A DNA stretch of 64,000 bases from Mytilus californianus (taxonomy: Eukaryota; Mollusca; Bivalvia; Mytilida; Mytilidae), in assembly GCF_021869535.1 (NCBI RefSeq), contig NW_026262668.1, positions 139,797,635 to 139,861,634 on the forward strand. Direction: 5' to 3'. Shown here piece after piece: positions 63,701 to 64,000 of the stretch. Positions within the stretch are counted from its first letter, which is position 1, and each line of letters opens with the position of its first letter. Made by a program: the position numbers and the translations under genes. The notes under the pieces were generated by a model. That model searched no databases. It saw only the letters and a program-made list of their open reading frames with translations, and was not told where the DNA came from.

Positions 63701-63868
63701 CTAATGCCTATATCTGTGTGTGTCCTCACTTATTTTGTTTATTTTCAGTGGTGGTGGTGGTAACTTTGCCTTGTCTACAAGTTTTGTAGGATATACAACA
63801 GTTTATGGTGGAGTGGCTCCGATGATAGAAGATGGTTATGGTTGTTTTTATCACATGGAACCAAAACA
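20608..63868 (+). CDS. Peroxisomal carnitine O-octanoyltransferase (14 coding exons, 3' end outside window)
   Basis: Moves medium-chain acyl groups (C6-C10) between CoA and carnitine, by family knowledge in the peroxisome, so that chain-shortened products of beta-oxidation can leave. Joined exons: 20608-20737, 22644-22768, 24893-25074, 34146-34273, 37511-37716, 40260-40373, 43329-43430, 48915-48998 or 49026-49109, 50117-50224, 51040-51170, 51610-51733, 59348-59426, 60061-60154, 63749-63868. All have AG/GT edges and compatible phases, giving 575 residues plus two bases. The protein aligns end to end with vertebrate CROT: EEKTFSNQDKLPPLPVPDL at the start, catalytic His330 after NCD, RTETMRSCT in exon 11, GFDRHLLGL-like CDRHLLGLYL in exon 13 and the STS carnitine site (NFALSTSFVGY) in exon 14. 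About 40 residues, including any C-terminal peroxisomal signal, lie beyond the window. Confidence 0.93.
20738..22600. repeat. 75-bp tandem array made of the exon 1 3' edge plus its donor site
   Basis: The unit holds the last ~65 bases of exon 1 (ACCTCCCTTACCTGTACCAG onward), the GATTCTG/GTGAGTTA junction and ~10 bases of intron. The next donor copy falls at 20813, exactly 75 bp after the real one. About 12 close copies run to ~21650. More diverged copies (ACCAAATCTGAGTAACACAC, GGACAGATATTTAGTATCAG, GTGGGTTATG) continue to ~22590, so the array has a young half next to the exon and an older half beyond it. Confidence 0.92.
22644..22768 (+). CDS. CROT coding exon 2
   Basis: Codes residues 44-85 (VKPHVTPEQYRQTEF to AKHSRNW). 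The acceptor is TTTTTCAG ending at 22643 and the donor is GTATGT at 22769. Phases: enters 1, leaves 0. It matches the alpha-helical N-terminal part of vertebrate CROT without gaps. Confidence 0.92.
23100..23900. repeat. ~74-bp repeats of an element tail, interrupted by a 330-bp insertion with a 26-C run
   Basis: AAATAAGGAGATGTGGTATG followed by ATTGCCAATGAGACAA recurs near 23115, 23190, 23607, 23682, 23755 and 23840. It is the reverse complement of the tail at 10640-10680 and of 55050-55090, so the array derives from the end of that dispersed element in inverted orientation. Between 23204 and 23540 lies an insert bounded by GGGGGGTCTC and GAGACCCCCC, its right end stretched to 26 consecutive C (23514-23539). 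Confidence 0.8.
24060..24560. repeat. 33-bp tandem repeat within a dispersed mussel-type element
   Basis: TGACAATGCCATGGCAAAAA with an A-rich linker is repeated seven to eight times (24140-24330). It is followed by GGGGGTGATCTCAGGTGCTC, CGGAAGGGTAAGCTGATCC and CACATGTGGCATC (24405-24465), a combination I associate with an abundant Mytilus repeat. It is non-coding; the open frames on the minus strand are products of the 33-bp period. Confidence 0.75.
24893..25074 (+). CDS. CROT coding exon 3
   Basis: Codes residues 86-145 (LEKWWDSAAYLEGR through MHSSLKFWQLVRK). The acceptor TTAATTCTTCAG ends at 24892; the frame is open further upstream, but homology starts at LEKWW. The donor is GTATGT at 25075, phase 2. 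It contains the conserved EEWW-like and NFGGPGPY segments. Confidence 0.92.
25290..33430. repeat. 8.1-kb minisatellite, 54-55-bp unit, roughly 150 copies
   Basis: The unit reads TTTGTACCATCTCCAGCTAT, then CTGGACCATGTGTTTTCACA, then GTTGTTTGTCTT. Variation is mostly at three places: TCTCC or TCACC; GTGTTTTCAC, GTGTTGATCAC or GTTTTCAC; and GTCTTTG, GTCTTAG or GTTCTTTG. Higher-order structure is present. A 1150-bp block (about 25700-26890) is repeated next to itself (about 26850-28040) with one difference I noticed (GGACC to GAACC at 27086). A 915-bp block near 30750 is repeated near 31665. A 109-bp dimer repeats three times at 30190-30500. It fills most of the intron between exons 3 and 4 and does not resemble either exon. 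Confidence 0.97.
33432..34110. repeat. 41-bp tandem array, about 16 copies
   Basis: The unit TGTTTTTTCTGAGGAGTTGG, then GTGTTGGTGGTTGATGTAGT, then C. It starts directly where the 54-bp array stops and ends about 35 bases before the acceptor of CROT exon 4. Variants include GTGCTGG for GTGTTGG and GATTTTGTC for GATGTAGTC. Confidence 0.93.
34146..34273 (+). CDS. CROT coding exon 4
   Basis: Codes residues 146-188 (EKLRIDTDSRGNKMCMNQF to SFNFKT). The acceptor is a T-run ending TTTAG at 34145 and the donor is GTATGT at 34274. Phase 2 in, phase 1 out. MNQFLRAYSACRIPG matches the conserved MNQFRMLFSTCKVPG segment of vertebrate CROT. Confidence 0.92.
34303..34740. mobile_element. Non-autonomous element, ATACCCCCGC type
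   Basis: The left end is ATACCCCCGCTTTAAAAAAG plus TTGGGGTATAC, a terminal hairpin. A CTGTCCGTCCATCC / CTGTCTGTCTGTCC microsatellite-like stretch follows, then two ~170-bp internal units (TTTCTCAGGAACTACATTAC at 34422 and its copy at 34591). The right end is GGGCGGGGGCATCATC near 34713. GCGGGGGCAT is the imperfect inverse of ATACCCCCGC. The architecture is the same as the elements at 45618, 57041 and 61862. Confidence 0.7.
34741..35035. other. CROT intron 4 segment with a fragment of the TCTCATTGGCA element tail
   Basis: TTTGCTCATTGTTGAAGCTG, then TACAGTGACTTATAGCTGCTT, resembles 10570-10610. This is a piece of the same dispersed tail seen at 10.6 and 55.0 kb. No coding signal. Confidence 0.45.
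35036..36830. repeat. 46-bp tandem array with A-runs, about 39 copies
   Basis: The unit CAATGAGACACCTACCCAAG, then GGTACAAGATT, then a run of 5-10 A, then CATTGT. Some late units replace GTACAAGATTAA with GTATATGATTGG. The word CCAATGAGAC at the edge resembles the GCCAATGAGACAA end of the dispersed element at 23.1 kb, so the array was probably seeded from such an end. It lies in CROT intron 4. Confidence 0.95.
36831..37510. other. End of CROT intron 4, no gene recognised
   Basis: A 44-codon open frame at 37080-37214 (MQSINHLPPSTITKC...) and a preceding open stretch from about 36990 have no recognised homology and no clear splice context. Nothing else is seen. Confidence 0.4.
37511..37716 (+). 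CDS. CROT coding exon 5
   Basis: Codes residues 189-257 (ELQGDTPRHAVVMYKERIF to RTPWAE). The acceptor is ATTTTAG ending at 37510 and the donor is GTAAGG at 37717. Phase 1 in, 0 out. It includes ALTALERTPWAE, matching ALTSEERTRWAKA of vertebrate CROT. Confidence 0.93.
37717..39055. other. CROT intron 5, first part; no gene recognised
   Basis: Contains a 78-codon frame at 38587-38823 with a hydrophobic C-terminal stretch and no recognised family. It has no supporting splice or homology evidence and I do not call it a gene. Confidence 0.4.
39056..40140. repeat. Diverged ~165-180-bp repeats (GACAGAAATTTTTGGTTGAC type)
   Basis: Phrases such as CAGAAATTTTTGGTTGAC, TATAGATAAAGA, CAAGATATACA and TTGCCCTTTAATAATGAC recur with spacing near 165-180 bp from about 39470 to 40100. 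The repeats are old and AT-rich. The left part (39060-39200) looks like the unique head of the same dispersed element. Confidence 0.5.
40260..40373 (+). CDS. CROT coding exon 6
   Basis: Codes residues 258-295 (MRSRLLALHPENFHYLRTI to NPTNEIE), 38 whole codons. The acceptor TATTTTACAG ends at 40259 and the donor is GTAAGT at 40374. Homology with EYLIGLDPENLALLEKIQ of vertebrates is clear. Confidence 0.9.
40374..41060. repeat. ~113-bp tandem array made of the exon 6 3' edge plus its donor site
   Basis: Each unit carries about 75 bases of exon 6 (CATTATCTAAGGACAATTG to GAGATTGAA), the GAA/GTAAGT donor and a CT-rich tail (TCTTTTCTCTCTCTTTCCTT, CCACTGAACT). Donor GT positions: 40374 (real), 40487, 40598, 40714, 40828, 40942 and 41047. 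Copies carry substitutions (for example ACTAATATATG for ACTGCTATATG), so most are not under coding constraint. The upstream acceptor is not copied. Confidence 0.93.
41262..41480 (+). mobile_element. Diverged SINE copy
   Basis: AGATGGTCTAAGTAGTTCAT, then GATTGTCAGTTTTCTTGCCAG and GAGGTCAGTGGTTTTCCCCC, and the end GAGTGTGGCATTAAACACC match the body of the SINE at 58785-59044. The head GGGGCCTCGG is lost or mutated. Confidence 0.65.
41520..42330. repeat. Dispersed element with ~165-bp internal repeats, copy 1
   Basis: Four units of CATAGGTTTATATCAGCAAT, then GTCTTGGACGAGTTCGAAAA, GAGTTATGCCCCTTGGAAA and GTGTACAATTCTTGCCAG lie between about 41540 and 42140. A shared tail follows (AAAGAACAAAAAAAAAGTGC and TTGGAACTCTGTTCTTTTAT, 42220-42325). 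The same unit and tail recur at 44530-45060. Confidence 0.85.
42331..43328. other. CROT intron 6, right part; no gene recognised
   Basis: Only short open frames without recognisable domains. AT-rich, with no clear repeats. Confidence 0.4.
43329..43430 (+). CDS. CROT coding exon 7
   Basis: Codes residues 296-329 (LFQESLGGTPTDKWFDKSL to GSNCD), 34 codons. The acceptor TATTTCAG ends at 43328 and the donor is GTAAGT at 43431. It ends exactly at the NCD that precedes the catalytic histidine. The join to exon 6 is about four residues shorter than in vertebrate CROT. Confidence 0.92.
43436..43580. repeat. Degenerate GGTATCC-type short repeat
   Basis: Variants of AGGTATCC / AGATATCC recur every 8-20 bases (ACAGGTATCC, CTAGGTATCC, AAGATATCC). 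It is a short, impure microsatellite-like tract at the start of intron 7. Confidence 0.7.
43985..44482. mobile_element. MITE with ~72-bp terminal inverted repeats
   Basis: The left end TATATATATGTTGTGTACAA ... GTACAAATTATAATTTGTAC ... TTTTTGTACAAGTTAT is mirrored at the right end (ATAACTTGTACAAAAACCC ... GTACAAATTATAATTTGTAC ... TTGTACACAACATATATATA). The interior is about 345 bp, AT-rich and without coding potential. Each end also contains its own palindrome, GTACAAATTATAATTTGTAC. Confidence 0.85.
44530..45060. repeat. Dispersed element with ~165-bp internal repeats, copy 2
   Basis: Three units (GTGTACAATTCTTGCCAG, CATAGGTTTATATTAGCAAT, GAGTTATGCCCCTTGGAAA) plus the same tail (AAAGAACAAAAAAATG and TTGGAACTCTGTTCTTTTAT, about 44955-45040) as the copy at 41520-42330. 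Copy number of the internal unit differs between the two loci. Confidence 0.85.
45160..45617. repeat. Repeats with CTTGACCTCATTTTCATGG (left part of an interrupted block)
   Basis: Units with CATCTGACCTTGACCTCATT, TTTCATGGTTCATTGGTCAA and GGTCAACTATATTTGGTG run here and resume at 48504-48790. The element at 45618-48503 sits in the middle of a unit. Confidence 0.75.
45618..48503. mobile_element. Non-autonomous element, ATACGACCGCA type, with long internal tandem repeats
   Basis: The left end ATACGACCGCAAAAAAATTT, then TGTGGTCGTATA, is a terminal hairpin, followed by a (GTC)n run (45668-45703). Two GAAAGGTTGGGATTGATTTTG-like units follow, then two hairpins (46061-46235), then a long block (46700-48300) of ~110-125-bp units with GGGTCCAAAATTAAACTTTG and TTTGATATGCTGAATCTAAA. 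The right end TGCGGTCGTATCAAGCTGCG, then CCCCAGCGAAGCATTTTATT, contains TGCGGTCGTAT, the exact inverse of ATACGACCGCA. A second copy is at 61862-62836. No transposase is encoded. Confidence 0.85.
48504..48860. repeat. Right part of the interrupted CTTGACCTCATT repeat block
   Basis: Continues the units of 45160-45617 (GGTCAACTATATTTGGTGTT, CATCTGACCTTGACCTCATT). The flank GTTTT on both sides of the inserted element is a candidate short target duplication. Confidence 0.7.
48872..48899 (+). pseudogene. Vestigial third copy of CROT exon 8 (first ~28 bases)
   Basis: CACACACCAGCTGATAGTAT plus AGTTAATA matches the start of exon 8a but is cut off and immediately followed by another TTTCTATTTATAG acceptor. 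Its own acceptor reads TTTAAAG. Reading through gives no useful exon because no donor follows. Confidence 0.65.
48915..48998 (+). CDS. CROT alternative exon 8a (catalytic His)
   Basis: 28 codons, HTPADGMVYIVFKSYV... to KGLWQ. The first codon is the catalytic histidine (residue 330, equivalent to His327 of mammalian CROT). The acceptor is TTTCTATTTATAG ending at 48914 and the donor is GTAATT at 48999. It is open, of the same length and phase as exon 8b, and identical to it at 12 of 28 residues by my count. It is less like vertebrate CROT than 8b. It could be a genuine alternative exon, or a copy drifting under weak constraint. Confidence 0.7.
49026..49109 (+). CDS. CROT alternative exon 8b (catalytic His)
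   Basis: 28 codons, HTPVDAMVLVASTYYNDL... to NKGKWQ. The acceptor TTTCTATTTATAG ends at 49025 and the donor is GTATGG at 49110. It resembles the vertebrate segment HAPFDAMIMVNISYYVDE more closely than 8a does, so it is the likely default exon. Only 27 bases separate it from 8a. Retaining them would add an in-frame TAG, so 8a and 8b are expected to be used one at a time. Confidence 0.85.
49110..50116. other. CROT intron 8, no gene or clear repeat
   Basis: Unique-looking AT-rich intron. The region 49660-49960 (GGACAGTGTCCAGTTGTTGGG and two similar CTTGACAGA(C/A)TTCATCCAAAC words, 49763 and 49914) may be a low-copy dispersed repeat. Confidence 0.4.
50117..50224 (+). CDS. CROT coding exon 9
   Basis: Codes residues 358-393 (GSTAKRDLPEPIQLIFHVD to GHKQV), 36 codons. 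The acceptor TTTTCTTTTTCAG ends at 50116 and the donor is GTGAGT at 50225. It matches the RDIPLPEELIFIVDE region of vertebrate CROT. Confidence 0.92.
50470..50975. repeat. 27-bp tandem array, about 18 copies
   Basis: The unit GAGAGGATGCTCTATAATAA, then GGGAGTT, with CTATTATAA and GGGGGTT variants. Because 27 is a multiple of three, every frame repeats a nine-residue peptide (for example MLYNKGVER). The open frames reflect the period and not selection. It lies in CROT intron 9. Confidence 0.93.
51040..51170 (+). CDS. CROT coding exon 10
   Basis: Codes residues 394 to 436 plus two bases (SDNLQCYAKFYTKYGKTYL to YAYYKIHK). The acceptor TATTTTAG ends at 51039 and the donor is GTAAGT at 51171, phase 2. 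KLHPDTHVQLALQYAYYKIH is nearly identical to the vertebrate segment. Confidence 0.93.
51171..51495. repeat. 79-bp tandem array made of the exon 10 3' edge plus its donor site
   Basis: Four further copies carry ~64 bases of exon 10 (ACATAAACTTCATCCAGACA to AAAATACACAAAAA) with GTAAGTACAG. Donor GT positions: 51171, 51250, 51329, 51408 and 51487, an exact 79-bp period. Copies differ from the exon by a few bases (GTAAAACTGGC for GTACAACTGGC; the last is AAAATGTAAGT). Confidence 0.95.
51610..51733 (+). CDS. CROT coding exon 11
   Basis: Codes residues 437-478 (KPGPTYETATIRRFYNGRT to SMCDKNTS). The acceptor AAATTTCAG ends at 51609 and the donor is GTAAGT at 51734. It contains GRTETMRSCT, part of the conserved carnitine/CoA site of this family. 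Confidence 0.93.
51734..53690. repeat. 46-bp tandem array made of the exon 11 3' edge plus its donor site, about 40 copies
   Basis: The unit is 24 exon bases (TCTATGTGTGATAAAAATAC, CTCA) joined to GTAAGTCATCCGTTTATAAA plus AA. The CTCA/GTAAGT junction is preserved in nearly all copies, giving some 40 good 5' splice-site matches in under 2 kb. From about 52940 a longer unit of ~110-130 bp appears (with TTATAGCTACAGAGAGAACA and TTTTTAATGGAGTTAATC), which alternates with the short one. Confidence 0.95.
53850..54780. repeat. 47-bp tandem array, about 19 copies
   Basis: The unit TGTCTGTGTGTTCAATGTAT, then ACATGTAGCAAGCAACAAAT, then GTCTTCT. Some units have a 5-bp addition (TATAGGTACATG or TACAGGTACATG). 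A stray partial unit (TAGCAAGCAACAAATGTCTT) recurs at 55098-55117, beyond the next element. Confidence 0.93.
54785..55095. mobile_element. Element tail related to 10300-10690
   Basis: CACCTGTCCTAAATCAGGAATC-type sequence, GGTTTTCCCGTTTGAATGG and the end GGATGGAGAGTTGTCTCATT, GGCACTCATACCACATCTTC parallel the tail of the Penelope-like element at 10400-10680. Probably a 5'-truncated copy or a shared 3' module, inserted in the 47-bp array. Confidence 0.6.
55316..55975. mobile_element. Non-autonomous element, GAGCCTGCGACT type
   Basis: It starts TTTTTGTCGAGCCTGCGACT, followed by a GTCGGCGTCGTCGGCAGCG run, three ~190-bp internal units (AACTTTCTTAAACTATCCTG, GATTTCTACCAAACTT) and an end with TTGTTGAGCCTGCGACTAAC, then CACAAGAGTAGGCGAGACAC. 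The flanking sequence on both sides is the same 42-bp satellite unit (TTTATAGTGTATTTGGTGGT and TTTATGGTGTATTTGGTGGT), so it inserted into that array or its precursor. Confidence 0.75.
55978..56818. repeat. 42-bp tandem array, about 20 nearly identical copies
   Basis: The unit CCTCTTCATGGTGTATTTGG, then TGGTATTTCTTTTAACAATA, then TC. The only frequent variant is AACATTATC for AACAATATC. With a period of 14 codons and no stop in several frames, it yields open frames of about 300 codons on both strands. I do not regard these as genes. Near-perfect identity implies recent expansion or homogenisation. Confidence 0.97.
57041..58020. mobile_element. Non-autonomous element, TACGCCCGTC type, with ~157-bp internal repeats
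   Basis: The left end TATACGCCCGTCAAATTTTT, then GACGGGACGTATTATGG, is a terminal hairpin. A CCGTCCGTCTGTCTGTCTGT run follows, then four to five internal units (CATGTCGCGCCGTATCTCAA, GATCTGTATACTTTTTGG, 57290-57950). The right end GACGACGGGCGTATCATGCG has GACGGGCGTA, the exact inverse of TACGCCCGTC. Confidence 0.85.
58021..58770. other. CROT intron 11 segment, no gene
   Basis: AT-rich intron. TGTTGTTTCAGGTACAGACA at about 58629-58648 resembles the acceptor and start of exon 12 (TTTTTCCAGGTACAGACAAA) but the reading frame does not continue. Confidence 0.45.
58785..59044 (+). mobile_element. tRNA-derived SINE with intact 14-bp target-site duplication
   Basis: The tRNA-like head (GGGGCCTCGGTGGCCGAGTG, A box) has a B-box-like GAGTTCAAACCC at 58855-58866. 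The body is CTCGACTCCAATCTTAATTG and GATTGTCAGTTTTCC, and the end is AAAAGTGGCGTTAAAAAACA with an A-rich tail. TCTTGCATCGTGTT occurs immediately before (58771-58784) and after (59045-59058), a perfect 14-bp duplication. Two older copies are at 10984 and 41262. Confidence 0.92.
59348..59426 (+). CDS. CROT coding exon 12
   Basis: Codes residues 479-504 (VQTKYNLYLKASNKHNILM to QEVK) plus one base. The acceptor TTTTTCCAG ends at 59347 and the donor is GTAAGA at 59427. The join with exon 11 aligns without a gap to vertebrate CROT. Confidence 0.88.
60061..60154 (+). CDS. CROT coding exon 13
   Basis: Codes residues 505-535 (GCDRHLLGLYLLAREQGLS to DPAFSK) plus two bases. The acceptor TTTCTTGTTTTAG ends at 60060 and the donor is GTATTA at 60155. 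It matches FDRHLLGLLLIAKEEGLPV and LFTDPLFSK of vertebrates. Confidence 0.93.
60537..61595. repeat. ~40-45-bp tandem array, two subtypes, about 24 copies
   Basis: Subtype 1 (60540-61090): CTTGTCAAAGGACATGTATG, TCATCCAATCTTAGATGGG. Subtype 2 (61200-61590): GTCACCAAATATCAGATCGT, CTTGTCAATGGACATGTAT. The subtypes form separate blocks with a mixed zone between. Each unit contains the imperfect palindrome ACATGTATGT. CROT intron 13. Confidence 0.9.
61862..62836. mobile_element. Non-autonomous element, ATACGACCGCA type, second copy
   Basis: Same ends as 45618-48503: ATACGACCGCAAAAAAATTT at the left, GCTGCGCCCCAGCGGAGCAT at the right; the terminal TGCGGTCGTAT is here TGCGGTCATAT. It has a shorter (GTC)n run and three ~165-bp GGGATTGATTTTGGGGGTTA units, but lacks the long TTGATATGCTGAATC block. 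A run of G (62540-62550) precedes the right end. Confidence 0.85.
63042..63748. repeat. 118-bp tandem array made of the exon 14 acceptor and 5' edge, six copies
   Basis: Each unit contains a pyrimidine tract and AG (TTTTGTTTATTTTCAG or ...CTAG), about 75 bases of exon 14 (TGGTGGTGGTGGTAACTTTG to GGAGTGGCTC) and a linker (TAATGCCTACATCTGTGTGT, GTCCTCACTTA). Copies of the exon start fall at 63042, 63159, 63277, 63395, 63513 and 63631, then the real exon at 63749. No copy has a donor; most run into a stop in the next linker. Confidence 0.95.
63749..63868 (+). CDS. CROT coding exon 14
   Basis: Codes residues 536-575 (SGGGGNFALSTSFVGYTTV to HMEPK) plus two bases. The acceptor TTTATTTTCAG ends at 63748 and the donor is GTATGT at 63869. 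It carries the STS motif of carnitine acyltransferases (S545-T546-S547) and GYGCFYH. The last exon(s) lie to the right of the window. Confidence 0.92.
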
Positions 63869-64000
63869 GTATGTATACATCAAATTAAAGTGTTAACTAT
63901 ATGGTTATAAAGTGGATAGATATTGGTAGTGAATACCACTATATTATGTCATGTAGCTATTTTAGTTATGTTAGATCTTTTTTCTCAGTTTTGCCATACA

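Overview
The window is eukaryotic and most likely from a marine bivalve of the mussel family (Mytilidae). The DNA is AT-rich and introns are long with GT-AG ends. Protein-coding signal is sparse. Many dispersed repeats look like those I associate with mussel DNA: a tRNA-derived SINE, a tail ending in TCTCATTGGCA, and elements carrying an internal minisatellite plus a CG-rich microsatellite. Species cannot be fixed from sequence alone.

Two host genes are supported. The first (2122..3684, + strand) has its whole coding sequence in one exon. It encodes a 520-residue protein with a DUSP-like N-terminus, a probable ubiquitin-like segment, a coiled coil and a C-terminal KCTD/T1-type BTB domain. The second fills the right two thirds of the window (20608 to beyond 63868, + strand): peroxisomal carnitine O-octanoyltransferase (CROT). 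I reconstructed it by hand from 14 coding exons whose phases all fit. They give about 575 residues, including the catalytic His at residue 330; only the last ~40 residues lie outside the window. Position 8 is occupied by two alternative 84-nt exons, both starting with the catalytic His codon and separated by only 27 nt.

Layout: 1-2.1 kb, hairpin-rich intergenic DNA; 2.1-3.8 kb, the BTB gene; 3.8-6.7 kb, a 48-bp satellite-like array touching its 3' UTR; 7.0-10.7 kb, a dead Penelope-like retroelement with GIY-YIG upstream of the RT; 11-20.5 kb, SINE, foldback and LINE fragments, including a ~500-bp-arm inverted repeat (14.0-15.3 kb) and a duplicated LINE piece (16.4/18.0 kb); 20.6-64 kb, CROT with introns stuffed with tandem arrays (the largest 25.3-33.4 kb) and nested non-autonomous elements.

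The most striking pattern is that tandem arrays in five CROT introns are built from copies of the adjacent exon edge together with its splice site. Four multiply a 5' splice site (after exons 1, 6, 10 and 11, the last with about 40 copies) and one multiplies the 3' splice site of exon 14 (six extra copies). Together with the mutually exclusive exon pair at the active site, this makes CROT an unusual locus for splicing. Coordinates were read by eye; exon edges should be exact or within a base or two, array edges within tens of bases.
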